From: Arenibacter sp. P308M17
Lineage (GTDB): Bacteria; Bacteroidota; Bacteroidia; Flavobacteriales; Flavobacteriaceae
Assembly (NCBI RefSeq): GCF_003426735.1
Contig: NZ_QVON01000003.1
Coordinates: 310,001 to 374,000, forward strand
DNA length: 64,000 nucleotides
Direction: 5' to 3'
A model generated the notes under the pieces. The model had not been told where the DNA came from. It saw only the letters and a list, made by a program, of their open reading frames with translations, and did not search any database. Positions 17,634-27,362 of this stretch are shown here, one piece after another. Position numbers and translations under genes: made by a program. Every line of letters begins with the position of its first letter. Position 1 is the first letter of the stretch.

Positions 17634-18578
17634 CTAAGCACCAAGGCTCTCCAACAACTTTTTCAACACGATCTGGGCGGAATAGGTCCTGTTGTTGGCC
17701 TGTTGGATGACCAAGGAATTGGAACCGTCCAAAACCTCGTCGGCTACTATTACATTGCGCCTAACGGGCAGACAGTGCATAAATTTAGCATTGCCCAACT
17801 TCTTATTGGTAATCGTCCAATTTTTATCCTGGTTTACCACCTTGCCGTAATCCTGATAGCTGCTCCAGTTTTTAACATAGACAAAATCTGCATCTTCCAA
17901 AGCCCTGTCCTGATCGTATTCAATTTTTGCCCCCTTGGTTACTTCAGGGTTTAAATCATATCCTTTGGGATGGGTAATTACAAAATCGGCCTCCTGCAAA
18001 TGCATCATTTCCACAAAGGAATTGGCCACTGCATGCGGTAATGCCTTGGGGTGTGGTGCCCAGGACAGGACCACCTTGGGTCTTTTCTTGGTATTGTTCT
18101 CCGACAAGGTAATGGCATCGGCCAAGGCCTGTAACGGATGGCCCACAGAACTTTCCATATTCACCACCGGTATGCCTGCATATTTTTTAAAACCGTTCAT
18201 GACCACTTCCGCCTCGTCCTGTTTCTTATCGGTCAAGGAAGCAAAGGCCCTTATGGCCACTATATCACAATATTGCGCCACTACCTGGGCCGCTTCCTTG
18301 ATGTGTTCGGAAGTGCCCTGGTCCATAATAGTCCCATCGCCATATTCCAATGCCCATCCTTCGCTTCCAAAGTTCATCACAATAACCTCCATCCCCAAAT
18401 TCATGGCCGCCTTTTGCGTACTTAGACGGGTTCTAAGGCTATTGTTGAAGAACAGTAAACATATGGTCTTGGTCTGTCCCAAGGCTTTGTGTTTTAGCGG
18501 ATTCGCCTTTAATGATCTAGCTTCTTCTACCCATTGCGGTAGGGAATCGATATCTTTTAAGGATAAATAGTGTTGCAT
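17634..18578 (-). CDS. argF': N-acylornithine carbamoyltransferase (acetyl- or succinyl-ornithine type)
   Basis: The 314-residue transcarbamylase has the carbamoyl-phosphate loop as FFNNSLRTRLST and the C-terminal HCLPVRRN motif, with Arg-Arg in place of the HCLPA.R of ordinary ornithine carbamoyltransferase. WAPHPKALPHAVANSF and the overall layout match the N-acetylornithine / N-succinylornithine group known from Xanthomonas and Bacteroides. It carbamoylates the acylated ornithine, so deacylation follows later through the M20 enzyme. I cannot assign acetyl versus succinyl with confidence from memory. It starts 4 bases after proB ends. Confidence 0.9.
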   Translation of the reverse strand: MQHYLSLKDIDSLPQWVEEARSLKANPLKHKALGQTKTICLLFFNNSLRTRLSTQKAAMNLGMEVIVMNFGSEGWALEYGDGTIMDQGTSEHIKEAAQVVAQYCDIVAIRAFASLTDKKQDEAEVVMNGFKKYAGIPVVNMESSVGHPLQALADAITLSENNTKKRPKVVLSWAPHPKALPHAVANSFVEMMHLQEADFVITHPKGYDLNPEVTKGAKIEYDQDRALEDADFVYVKNWSSYQDYGKVVNQDKNWTITNKKLGNAKFMHCLPVRRNVIVADEVLDGSNSLVIQQANNRTYSAQIVLKKLLESLGA

Positions 18579-18582
18579 TTCT

Positions 18583-19344
18583 TTATTTTATGGTTGTAAA
18601 AGCGGTTTTGTTTTCTAGGGCATCAACAATAAAATTGTCCTTTAGCCCATTAACGATCCAGGTCTCCACATGGGCCTGCCTGGCTATATTGGCGGCCTCG
18701 ATCTTGGATTCCATACCTCCGGTACCATGGGAAGATTTGGAACTGCTGACCTCCTTTTGCAGATCGGCCAAGTTGCTCACCATGCGAATGGTTTCCGGCT
18801 TCTTATTAACGAAGGATTCCTTAGTGTAAATACCATCGGTATTGGTAGCGATGATCAGGAGATCTACCTTCATCAAGGCTGCGGTCAATGCTGCCAATTT
18901 ATCATTGTCGCCAAATTTGATCTCATCGGTAGCTACCGTATCGTTCTCATTGATGATCGGGATAAAATTATTGGCCACCAGTACGTTGATGGTATTGCAT
19001 ATATTTTCCTTGGAGACTTCCCTTTCAAAATCGGAATAGGACAAAAGGCATTGGGAAGTAAACAATCCCAGCTCCCTGAAATTCTCCTGAAAAATTCGCA
19101 TTAGATGGGGTTGGCCTATGGATGCCAAGGCCTGTTTAACGGTAATCTCCTGCCCGTTGTGTTCCAATTTTACAAATTGCTTGGCAGCGGCAATGGCTCC
19201 GGAACTCACAATGATGAATTCGTAATTCTCCTTCAATTTTGCGATCTGCCTACCAATATCCTCGATTTTTCCCCTAGAAATATGATCCGTTTCCTTGGTA
19301 AGGGTATTGGATCCTATTTTTAATAATATTCTTTTCTTCTGCAT
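18583..19344 (-). CDS. proB: Glutamate 5-kinase
   Basis: A 253-residue amino-acid kinase starting KKRILLKIGSNTLT, with IVSSGAIAAAK and FGDNDKLAALTAALMKVDLLII, matching gamma-glutamyl kinase. It catalyses the first step of proline synthesis. It lacks the C-terminal PUA domain of the E. coli enzyme, as is common in compact forms. It is embedded between proA and argF', so proline and arginine synthesis from glutamate are expressed together. Confidence 0.93.
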   Translation of the reverse strand: MQKKRILLKIGSNTLTKETDHISRGKIEDIGRQIAKLKENYEFIIVSSGAIAAAKQFVKLEHNGQEITVKQALASIGQPHLMRIFQENFRELGLFTSQCLLSYSDFEREVSKENICNTINVLVANNFIPIINENDTVATDEIKFGDNDKLAALTAALMKVDLLIIATNTDGIYTKESFVNKKPETIRMVSNLADLQKEVSSSKSSHGTGGMESKIEAANIARQAHVETWIVNGLKDNFIVDALENKTAFTTIK

Positions 19345-19380
19345 GCTCTTTTTTTTTGACCTATTGTCCAGGTCTGGCCG

Positions 19381-20577
19381 TTATCGTATTTGTCCATCGC
19401 CCTTTACGTACCATTTGTTGGTCACCAAATGTTGTAGGCCAATGGGCCCTCTTTGATGCAATTTATCCGTACTGATGGCCAATTCTCCCCCCAATCCAAA
19501 TTGCCCGCCATCCGTAAAACGGGTGGACACGTTATGGTAAACTGCGGCCGAATCTACCGAATTCATAAATAGGTCGGCCTCTTGTTCCTCTTCGGTAACG
19601 ATTACCGCGGAATGTCCCCCACCATAGGTATTTATTTTCTCAATGGCCTCTTCAGTGCCATCCACTTTCCCAATTAGGATCTTGTAATCCAAAAATTCTT
19701 CAAACCAGGTATCCTCTTCAGTAATTTCTGAAGTGCCCTCTGTATTGGCAAGGCTGTTATCGACCAATATTTCGACCTTCTTCGCTTTTAATTCAGCTAT
19801 CAATTCTTTTATAAAAACTTCTTTGTTGGGCAGATCACTATCTATCAGCACCTTGTCCAATGCATTACAGGCCGATATCTTTGTGGTCTTGGCGTTTAGG
19901 ATAATGGACATTGCCTTTTTTAGGTCCGCCTGGGGGTGTACATAAAGAAAGTTATTCCCCCTTCCACTCACGATTACCGGACAGCTGGCGTGCTTTTTGG
20001 TAAAGGAGATCAACTTTTCCCCACCACGAGGCACGATCAGGTCCAATTTTTGGGTCGGTTTTTCCAAAAAGGCCTGGGTCTGCTCCCTATTAAACTCTAA
20101 ATAAGTGACCCAATCCCTGGTAATACCGTGCTGCTCCAAGGATTTATGCCAGAAATTCACCAAAACCAAATTACTTTGTAGGGATTCCTTCCCGCCCTTC
20201 AACAAAATCTTATTGCCCGATTTAAAGGCGATGGCTGCCGCTTCTATGGTAACATCGGGCCTGGATTCATAAATGATCAGAATCGTCCCAAAGGGTGCGG
20301 TTTTATTGCTTACCTGCATTCCATTTTCATGGGTAAAACTAAAACGCTCCAAACCCAAGGGATCTTCCTGCCCTGCCAACTGTTGCAGGGATAGGACCAT
20401 ACCATCAATTTTGGCACCGTCCACTTTGAGTCGGTCGTACATTGCCAAATCATCGCCCTTATAGGCCTCCAAGTCTTTTTTATTGACCTCAAGAATGGCA
20501 TTTCGTTCCCCATCTATTAGCTGTGCCATGGTATTTAGCACCGCATTCCTTTGGGCTATGTCCAAATACAAACTCAT
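19381..20577 (-). CDS. proA: Glutamate-5-semialdehyde dehydrogenase (gamma-glutamyl phosphate reductase)
   Basis: The 398-residue aldehyde-dehydrogenase-fold enzyme reduces gamma-glutamyl phosphate to the semialdehyde, the second proline step. Recognisable segments are NKTAPFGTILIIYESRPDVT, LKGGKESLQSN, the active-site Cys segment KISACNALDKVL and the C-terminal FTDGGQFGLGGELAIST. Its start codon overlaps the argD stop by 4 bases, indicating translational coupling. Confidence 0.95.
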   Translation of the reverse strand: MSLYLDIAQRNAVLNTMAQLIDGERNAILEVNKKDLEAYKGDDLAMYDRLKVDGAKIDGMVLSLQQLAGQEDPLGLERFSFTHENGMQVSNKTAPFGTILIIYESRPDVTIEAAAIAFKSGNKILLKGGKESLQSNLVLVNFWHKSLEQHGITRDWVTYLEFNREQTQAFLEKPTQKLDLIVPRGGEKLISFTKKHASCPVIVSGRGNNFLYVHPQADLKKAMSIILNAKTTKISACNALDKVLIDSDLPNKEVFIKELIAELKAKKVEILVDNSLANTEGTSEITEEDTWFEEFLDYKILIGKVDGTEEAIEKINTYGGGHSAVIVTEEEQEADLFMNSVDSAAVYHNVSTRFTDGGQFGLGGELAISTDKLHQRGPIGLQHLVTNKWYVKGDGQIR

Positions 20578-21701
20578 GCCAATTCTTTTTTTAGGGCATC
20601 AAAAAACTGATCCAGATTTTCCTTGGTAATGTTCAATGCCGGCAATACCCTCAAAACATGTTTATCGCTGGCACCGCCTGTAAACATAAACTGGTTGTGA
20701 ATGAGTTTCTTCCGTAGCTCTGCCACTTCAAAATCAAATTCCAACCCCAGCATAAGCCCCATTCCCTTTACTCTTTTTACCTGTGGAATGGCAGCAGCCT
20801 TTGCTTTAAAGTATTCAAAGAGCGCTGCGGCATTTTCAATTAAATTTTCTTTTTCGATCACTTCCAAAACCGCCAATCCTGCGGCACAGGCCAAATGATT
20901 GCCCCCAAAGGTGGTACCCAACATTCCGTAGGAGGCCTTGATGCTTTCATGGATCAGGACCCCACCTATGGGAAATCCGTTCCCCATTCCCTTGGCTACC
21001 GTAATAATATCCGGTTTAATCCCGTAATGCTGAAAGGCAAAGAACTTTCCACTTCTTCCGTAACCACATTGCACCTCATCAGCAATAAGCATGACACCAT
21101 TTTCCTTACAAAGTGCCGCTATGCTTTGATAAAACTCTTGGGACGGTTGATCCAGACCCCCGACGCCTTGAATGGTTTCTATAATTACACCACACACATC
21201 CCCTTTGGAAATTTCGTTCTTAAAAGCGGCCAAATCCTCGAAAGGAAGTATGGTTACTTTTTGTTGTTTGTTGATGGGTGCGTTTATTTTTTCATTGTCG
21301 GTGGCGGCCACAGCGGCAGAGGTTCTCCCATGAAATCCGTGCTTAAAGGCAATTACCCTTGATTTTTCGGTTTGGAACGATGCCAACTTTAAAGCATTTT
21401 CGTTGGCCTCTGCCCCAGAATTGCAAAGGAACAGATTGTAATCCCCACAGCCCGAAAGTTCTCCCAGTTTATGTGCCAAGGCCTCCTGAACGGGATTCTG
21501 TATGGCATTGCTATAAAAACCGATCTTATCCAACTGTTCCTTTAATCGCTGCACATAATGCGGATGGGAATGTCCTATGGAAATTACGGCGTGACCCCCG
21601 TAAAAATCCAAATACTCCTGGCCTTTTTCGTCGGTAACCACGATTCCCTTGGCCGAAACGGGAGTAACGTTATATAATGGGTATACATCAAATAATTCCA
21701 T
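20574..21701 (-). CDS. argD: Acetylornithine/succinylornithine aminotransferase
   Basis: A class III PLP aminotransferase of 375 residues. The segment IADEVQCGYGRSGKFFAFQHY and the Schiff-base lysine in ITVAKGMGNGFPIGG are clear, and NSGAEANENALKLA binds the cofactor phosphate. In this cluster it converts the acylated glutamate semialdehyde into acylated ornithine. It overlaps proA by 4 bases. Confidence 0.94.
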   Translation of the reverse strand: MELFDVYPLYNVTPVSAKGIVVTDEKGQEYLDFYGGHAVISIGHSHPHYVQRLKEQLDKIGFYSNAIQNPVQEALAHKLGELSGCGDYNLFLCNSGAEANENALKLASFQTEKSRVIAFKHGFHGRTSAAVAATDNEKINAPINKQQKVTILPFEDLAAFKNEISKGDVCGVIIETIQGVGGLDQPSQEFYQSIAALCKENGVMLIADEVQCGYGRSGKFFAFQHYGIKPDIITVAKGMGNGFPIGGVLIHESIKASYGMLGTTFGGNHLACAAGLAVLEVIEKENLIENAAALFEYFKAKAAAIPQVKRVKGMGLMLGLEFDFEVAELRKKLIHNQFMFTGGASDKHVLRVLPALNITKENLDQFFDALKKELA

Positions 21702-21760
21702 CTTCTATATTGTATTATAAACCTCCCTTTTCTTAGAACCATGTAGGTTTAAGATAGAGG

Positions 21761-22555
21761 TTATCCTTTTTTTATTTCGTTTATCTTGTCAAATGAGGCC
21801 ACCATTCCCCTGATCAGGGAGGAGCTTAGTCCCTGATGTTCCATTTCGTTCAATCCGGAAATAGTACATCCCCTAGGGGTAGTTACCTTATCTATTTCAT
21901 TTTCTGGGTGACTGTCAGATTCTATCAACAAACTAGCAGCCCCATTACAGGTATGCATGGCCAATTCCTGTGCTTCCTTGGCATCGAATCCCAATTGAAT
22001 GGCCCCTTGGGTGGTGGCCCGTATCAATCGCATCCAAAACGCAATTCCACTGGCACAAATAACGGTAGCGGCCTGCATCTGGTCTTCCGGAATTTGCATG
22101 GAATGCCCCATACGATTAAAGATGGCCTTGGCCAGGTCTACCCTCTTGGTGCCTTTCTCATTGCTACAGATACAGGTCATGGATTTCCCTACGGAAATAG
22201 CGGTATTGGGCATGGCACGTATAATATAGTGGTCCGGTCCAATTACCTCCTCCATCCTGGCAATACTAAATCCGGTTATGGTGGAAATAATGACATGCTT
22301 CTCCGTAAGAATGTCCTTCACCTCTCCCAAAATCTTTACAAATTGCCCGGGCTGTACCGCAAAAATAAGGATATCCGATTTGGCCACCGCTTCCCTATTA
22401 TCGGTAGTGGTGGTAACAATTCCATATTTTTCAATTTCCTTAAGGCCGTTAAGATTTCTTTTGGTAAGGACCATAGAAGTGGCCCCATTAGTGCTCAAAA
22501 TACCTTTGGCGATGGAAAGACCTAAATTACCTGCTCCAATAATGGCTATTTTCAT
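21761..22555 (-). CDS. proC: Pyrroline-5-carboxylate reductase
   Basis: The 264-residue protein begins MKIAIIGAGNLGLSIAKGI, a Rossmann NAD(P)-binding motif, and ends with the helical dimer domain containing TTPRGCTISGLNEMEHQG, the P5C reductase signature region. It makes proline from pyrroline-5-carboxylate, completing the proline branch together with proB and proA of this cluster. Confidence 0.94.
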   Translation of the reverse strand: MKIAIIGAGNLGLSIAKGILSTNGATSMVLTKRNLNGLKEIEKYGIVTTTTDNREAVAKSDILIFAVQPGQFVKILGEVKDILTEKHVIISTITGFSIARMEEVIGPDHYIIRAMPNTAISVGKSMTCICSNEKGTKRVDLAKAIFNRMGHSMQIPEDQMQAATVICASGIAFWMRLIRATTQGAIQLGFDAKEAQELAMHTCNGAASLLIESDSHPENEIDKVTTPRGCTISGLNEMEHQGLSSSLIRGMVASFDKINEIKKG

Positions 22556-22666
22556 TCCTTATTCGTTATTTGTATCATTCCCTAAACTAGGGAATCTTAT
22601 GATTGGTAAAATTGTTTTTTGATCTATTTATAAATTACTCCAGGGTTGATCCACATCCCACCAATA

Positions 22667-23641
22667 TTAAAACACCCCTGCCTTTAATTGCAGGCCCTCC
22701 GTTTCCTTAAAGCCGAACGCCAAGTTCATATTCTGTACCGCCTGGCCAGATGCCCCTTTCAACAAATTATCTATTGCCGAGGTGATCAGCAGGGTATTAT
22801 TGTACTTGTGCAAATGAATATGGCATTGGTTGGTATTCACCACCTGTTTTAGGTTGATATCCTCTTCCGTCACCTGGGTAAAAGCGGCATTCTTATAAAA
22901 CTCGTTATACAGTTCATAGGCCTCTTCCAAACTACCTTCATAATCGGTGTAGGCCGTAGCCAAAATCCCCCTGGTAAAATTTCCCCTGTTGGGCAGGAAG
23001 AAAATTTCCCCCGTATTTTCCTGAAGGCTGTGAAGACTTTCATTGATTTCCCCAAGGTGCTGATGCGTAAATGGCTTGTACCAGGATACATTGTTGTTCC
23101 TCCAACTAAAATGTGAAGTAGCTGAAAGGCCTACCCCCGCCCCTGTACTTCCGGTAACTGCATTGACATGCACCGGCCTACCCAATTTATGGACCTTTGC
23201 CAAGGGCAGTAGCGCCAACTGAATGGCAGTGGCAAAACAACCTGGGTTGGCAATATATTTTGCTTTTTTAATGGCCTCCCTATTTAGTTCTGGCAAGCCG
23301 TAAACAAATGTTTTTCCATCCAGAACAGCATCGGCCTCCAACCTAAAATCATTGCTCAAATCTATGATCCTGGTGTTTTTGGAAAACTCGTTTTCCTTTA
23401 AAAAACTAGTGGAATTCCCATGGCCAAGACAAAGAAATACTACATCCACATCCTTGTTTACCTCCCCGGTAAATACCAGATCGGTAACCCCCAGTAGGTC
23501 CGGATGGGCCGTGGTAATCCTTTTACCTGCCCGGGTGGTACTAAATACAAAATCTATGGTTGCATTGGAATGGTTCAAGAGGATTCTGATGAGTTCCCCA
23601 CCAGTATATCCAGAACCACCAATAATTCCTACCTTAATCAT
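22667..23641 (-). CDS. argC: N-acetyl-gamma-glutamyl-phosphate reductase
   Basis: The 324-residue protein starts IKVGIIGGSGYTGGELIRIL (NADP-binding) and has the active-site cysteine in YIANPGCFATAIQLAL. It reduces the acyl-glutamyl phosphate made by ArgB. The short type-2-like length agrees with other Bacteroidota. It overlaps the argG stop by 8 bases, so translation is probably coupled. Confidence 0.95.
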   Translation of the reverse strand: MIKVGIIGGSGYTGGELIRILLNHSNATIDFVFSTTRAGKRITTAHPDLLGVTDLVFTGEVNKDVDVVFLCLGHGNSTSFLKENEFSKNTRIIDLSNDFRLEADAVLDGKTFVYGLPELNREAIKKAKYIANPGCFATAIQLALLPLAKVHKLGRPVHVNAVTGSTGAGVGLSATSHFSWRNNNVSWYKPFTHQHLGEINESLHSLQENTGEIFFLPNRGNFTRGILATAYTDYEGSLEEAYELYNEFYKNAAFTQVTEEDINLKQVVNTNQCHIHLHKYNNTLLITSAIDNLLKGASGQAVQNMNLAFGFKETEGLQLKAGVF

Positions 23642-24824
23642 TATTCTGATTTACGTGGTTGTATATTTTTCCAGCATTGGAAAGTATTTTAATAAAGCCT
23701 TTGGCGTCATCCGCAGTCCATCCTTTGTTCATCTCCCCGTAGCTTCCGAAAGAGGCGTTCATAAGATCGTGCGGAGAGGATATTCCGTCCAATTCAAAAC
23801 GATATGGGTGTAGGCTAACAAAGACATCACCACTTACATTCTTCTGGGTATCGGTTAGGAAAGCCTCGATATTTCTCATAACCTCATCCAAATAATTCCC
23901 TTCGTGCAACAGCATGCCATAGAAATTGCCCTGCATTTCCTTTTGGTACTGTTGCCATTTGGTCAAGGTATGCTTTTCCAACAAATGATGGGCTTTGATA
24001 ATAATCAAGGAGGCAGGGGCTTCAAATCCTACCCTGCCCTTTATGCCAATAATGGTATCCCCAACGTGTATATCCCTACCAATGGCGTATTTGGAAGCAA
24101 TGGCCTCCAATTTTATGATGTTGCTTACAGGGGTATCGTTATCGCCATCCAAAGCAATCAATTCCCCCTTGTGGAAAGTAAGTTTCAATTGGGTAGGTTC
24201 GGTTTGTTGCAATTGGCTTGGATAGGCAGAATCCGGTAAGGACTTGTGCGAGGTAAGTGTTTCCTCTCCCCCTACGGAAGTTCCCCATAACCCTCTATTG
24301 ATAGAGTATTTTGCCTTCTCCCATGGATAATCTACCCCGTTCTGTTTTAAATATGCTATTTCAGCTTCCCTAGCCAATTTGTTATCCCGTATCGGGGTAA
24401 TGATTTCAATCTCCGGCGCAATGATCTGGAAAATCATATCAAATCTAACCTGATCGTTCCCCGCCCCTGTACTACCGTGGGCAATATATTTTGCCCCCAC
24501 TTTTTTGGCGTAGTTTACAATTTCAATGGCCTGAACAATTCGTTCGGCACTTACCGATAAGGGATAGGTATTGTTCTTTAATACATTACCGAAAATTAAG
24601 TACTTTACCACTTTTTCATAAAAAGTGTTTACAGCATCTATGGAAGTGTAGGAAGTGGCCCCCAATTCCAAGGCCTTTTTATGAATACTCTCTATTTCTT
24701 CCTTTGAAAACCCCCCGGTATTTACACTTACGGCATGTACCTCAAAACCTTGATCTTTGGACAAATACTTGGCGCAATAGGAAGTATCCAAACCACCACT
24801 ATATGCTAAAACTAATTTCTTCAT
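23634..24824 (-). CDS. argG: Argininosuccinate synthase
   Basis: The 396-residue enzyme joins citrulline and aspartate with ATP. The PP-loop AYSGGLDTSYC is at the N terminus and the substrate-binding YIAHGSTGAGNDQVRF follows. It is the second gene of the cluster, after the GNAT gene by 42 bases, and overlaps argC by 8 bases. Confidence 0.95.
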   Translation of the reverse strand: MKKLVLAYSGGLDTSYCAKYLSKDQGFEVHAVSVNTGGFSKEEIESIHKKALELGATSYTSIDAVNTFYEKVVKYLIFGNVLKNNTYPLSVSAERIVQAIEIVNYAKKVGAKYIAHGSTGAGNDQVRFDMIFQIIAPEIEIITPIRDNKLAREAEIAYLKQNGVDYPWEKAKYSINRGLWGTSVGGEETLTSHKSLPDSAYPSQLQQTEPTQLKLTFHKGELIALDGDNDTPVSNIIKLEAIASKYAIGRDIHVGDTIIGIKGRVGFEAPASLIIIKAHHLLEKHTLTKWQQYQKEMQGNFYGMLLHEGNYLDEVMRNIEAFLTDTQKNVSGDVFVSLHPYRFELDGISSPHDLMNASFGSYGEMNKGWTADDAKGFIKILSNAGKIYNHVNQNND

Positions 24825-24866
24825 GCTTAATTATTGTTATTATATTTTCACAGTAGTCCATTACCA

Positions 24867-25496
24867 CTACTTTGTTTTCTTATTTAAAAACAGACTTTCC
24901 TTTATACTTTTTAATCTTTGAAAAGCTTTGGAATTCAATTTTTCCTTGGGCTCCTTTATGGCTTCCTTGGCTTTGATCTCAGGATCGTACAACATTCCGG
25001 TACAAAGACACATTTTTTGTTCCGTTCTGGTAAGGATATCGAAGTTTTTACAGGTCTGACAGCCTTTCCAAAACTCTGGATCCGTGGTAAGTTCCGAAAA
25101 AGTGACCGGTTTATAGCCCAATTCATAGTTCATTTTCATCACGGCCAATCCCGTAGTGATTCCGAAAATTTTGGCATTGGGAAATTTGCTTCTAGAAAGT
25201 TCAAAAATCTCTTTTTTTATTTTCTTGGCCAAACCTTGATTTCTGTAATCAGGATGCACTATAAGGCCGGAATTGGCTACAAATTTTTCATGTCCCCATA
25301 CCTCAATATAACAGAAACCGGCAAACTTGTCGCCATCCAGGGCAATAATGGCATTGCCATTATGCAGTCTTTTTTGAATATACTCTGGAGTACGCTTGGC
25401 AATCCCGGTACCACGTACTTTGGCCGACTCTGCAATGGTTTCGCAAATGATCTCGGCATATTTAAAATGGGAATCGTTAGCAATAACAATCTTCAT
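24867..25496 (-). CDS. GNAT acetyltransferase with C-terminal four-cysteine motif; candidate acylglutamate synthase of the arginine cluster
   Basis: The 209-residue protein has a GNAT fold with acetyl-CoA motif HPDYRNQGLAKKI (about 81-93). Unusually it carries Cys146-x-x-Cys149 and Cys163-x-Cys165 (GCQTCK and KMCLCTG) in its second half, a spacing that could bind zinc or iron. It is the first gene of the arginine cluster. The cluster uses a hydrolytic deacylase and shows neither argJ nor a classical argA in view, so an N-acyltransferase for glutamate is needed and this protein is the local candidate. That role is inference from context. Confidence 0.8.
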   Translation of the reverse strand: MKIVIANDSHFKYAEIICETIAESAKVRGTGIAKRTPEYIQKRLHNGNAIIALDGDKFAGFCYIEVWGHEKFVANSGLIVHPDYRNQGLAKKIKKEIFELSRSKFPNAKIFGITTGLAVMKMNYELGYKPVTFSELTTDPEFWKGCQTCKNFDILTRTEQKMCLCTGMLYDPEIKAKEAIKEPKEKLNSKAFQRLKSIKESLFLNKKTK

Positions 25497-25617
25497 TGAA
25501 TGTTGCTTTTAAAATTAAAATTATAATTTATTTTTTTTGAGAGGGAAATGGACTCACCTATTTCCATAAAAGAAACGCACCCTTACGGGCGACGACGTGT
25601 AGGCGTAAATGAATAAG

Positions 25618-25634
25618 CAAGGTTGGAAACCTTG
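25618..25634 (-). terminator. Weak hairpin after the mannosyltransferase gene
   Basis: CAAGGTTGGAAACCTTG is a perfect 7-bp stem with a 3-base loop. It lies between the end of the mannosyltransferase gene and the start of the arginine cluster. The following minus-strand sequence is A/T-rich but not a clean U-tract. Confidence 0.35.
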
Positions 25635-25713
25635 TTTATGCTAAGTATGTTATTGAAGTTATTCATTCTACCATCAAAAGTACGAATAAAAATGAATTTT
25701 TGATATTGATGTG

Positions 25714-27075
25714 TCAATTTTTACTAAAAAGTATCTTTTTGTTATGTAATCTAACAATTTCATAAAACATGAAACCATATACTGCAATATATTCAACTGT
25801 TAACAGCCAATAATTTTCCTTAAACCCTTCATTGGAATAGGCCCAGTAACTCAAGATGATGCCCAAGGACCAAACCATGGGAAATCTAAACTCGGTAAAC
25901 AGACCTAAAGCTACCAAAAAAATAATATACCAGGGGTGCACGGTGGTCGACAAAAAATAATAAAGGGTGAGCATCCATAGCATAGAGACCAACAAGTTTG
26001 AAATCTTTTTATTCTCCCTGAAAAAGGTAAAGAGTGCCACAGCGGCAATGACGATTAGCGGCATAATTCTTCCATAATCCTTGATAAGTTCCCAGGGCTT
26101 GGCCCCAAAATTCATAGCTACTTTTTTTACCATATTATAGAAACCGGCATTGAATTCAAAATTCGAAAACCAAAGCCCTACGGTCTGTACGTAATTATTG
26201 GTAAATTCCGGGGAATAGAAGGGGAGCAACAGCAGGAGCGTTACAGTTGCCACCACCCCATAAAAGAGGATACTTTTCTTTAGTCCGAAATATTTTAGGA
26301 ACAAGGGCAGAAACAGTAACGGGACCAATTTTATAGAAATCGATAACGCATATACAATAGCTGCCAACAGCCATTTTTTATTGCATAAAAGATACATGGA
26401 CCATATAAAGAAGAACAACATTACCCCTTCAAAATGAAGGTTCCCCGTAAGTTCCAAAATAACCAATGGATTTAAAAAATACCAAAAGATGAGATGGGTG
26501 GATTTATTAAGCTTTTGCAATAATTTGCGACCGAAATACAGGATTCCCAAATCGGACAAAATTATAATGGTTCTCATGGCCAATACACTTCCCACCACGC
26601 TCTTTCCGGACACCCATGTGGACAGCGCAAAAATAAACTGGTTCAAAGGAGGGTAATTACTGTAATTTGATGCACTGAGGCTTCCCATACCACTTATCAA
26701 CTCGGTAGCATTGCGCATGAGACGGCCATGCTGAATTATCAAATCCTTGGGAAGATGTAGGTAAGGACTCATTCCATTGTTGATCAATTGTCCATCCCAT
26801 ATAAATCTATAAAAGTCCTGGGAAAGATTGGGTTCGGCAAAAAGCAGGGTTAGCCGGAAAAGTGTCCCTGAAATGGCCAAAAATTTAAAATTCCATTTTT
26901 CAAATTGAACCAGCTTATAGCATAAAAAGAACAAAGCCAAATAAAGGCTTAGCAGCTTTATAAAATCTGTTCGAGCCAAATGATACCCAAAGGAAACATA
27001 GAAGAGGATGCTTACCAGCACCATTAAAATCGGAACCCTGTGAAGATTCCAATAAGAAATGGTCCTTTGGATCAT
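25714..27075 (-). CDS. Polytopic membrane glycosyltransferase (GT87/MptB-like mannosyltransferase)
   Basis: The 453-residue protein has about ten to twelve hydrophobic segments and the early acidic loop LSQDFYRFIWDGQLINNGMS, which resembles the catalytic DxxR..WDG region of GT-C polyprenol-phosphate-dependent sugar transferases. The NYPPLNQFIFALS segment is also common in that group. Such enzymes move a sugar from a lipid-linked donor on the outer face of the inner membrane. Two GT2 enzymes follow upstream on the same strand, one resembling a polyprenol-phosphate sugar transferase that could provide the donor. The sugar identity is not known. Confidence 0.78.
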   Translation of the reverse strand: MIQRTISYWNLHRVPILMVLVSILFYVSFGYHLARTDFIKLLSLYLALFFLCYKLVQFEKWNFKFLAISGTLFRLTLLFAEPNLSQDFYRFIWDGQLINNGMSPYLHLPKDLIIQHGRLMRNATELISGMGSLSASNYSNYPPLNQFIFALSTWVSGKSVVGSVLAMRTIIILSDLGILYFGRKLLQKLNKSTHLIFWYFLNPLVILELTGNLHFEGVMLFFFIWSMYLLCNKKWLLAAIVYALSISIKLVPLLFLPLFLKYFGLKKSILFYGVVATVTLLLLLPFYSPEFTNNYVQTVGLWFSNFEFNAGFYNMVKKVAMNFGAKPWELIKDYGRIMPLIVIAAVALFTFFRENKKISNLLVSMLWMLTLYYFLSTTVHPWYIIFLVALGLFTEFRFPMVWSLGIILSYWAYSNEGFKENYWLLTVEYIAVYGFMFYEIVRLHNKKILFSKN

Positions 27076-27311
27076 AGTGTTTGGTGGTTTTTGGTCACTT
27101 TATTAATTCAGCAATCTCCCAAATTTAAATGAAATTATCAAATAATGGCGCTTTCTATTTTGATTTTGGCAATGACCTCCCTGTTTTTTTTGAAATTCAA
27201 AAATGCAGGAAAATCAAAGCGCCCCTTCTATTTCTACACTGGAAAAGCCCTATCCCTTTCTAATCCAATAATTTAATGGTACAAACCCGTTTAACGATTT
27301 TCAAAGAAATA

Positions 27312-27337
27312 GCCCTGCTCTTTTTAAGGAACAGGGC
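27312..27337 (-). terminator. Candidate terminator after the GT2 gene pair
   Basis: On the minus strand GCCCTGTTCC...GAGCAGGGC forms a hairpin followed by TATTTCTTTG. It lies 26 bases after the stop of the processive GT2 gene. The 287-base spacer between this gene and the GT87 gene holds nothing else recognised. Confidence 0.5.
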
Positions 27338-27362
27338 CATTAAAACACTTTCAAATATTTAT

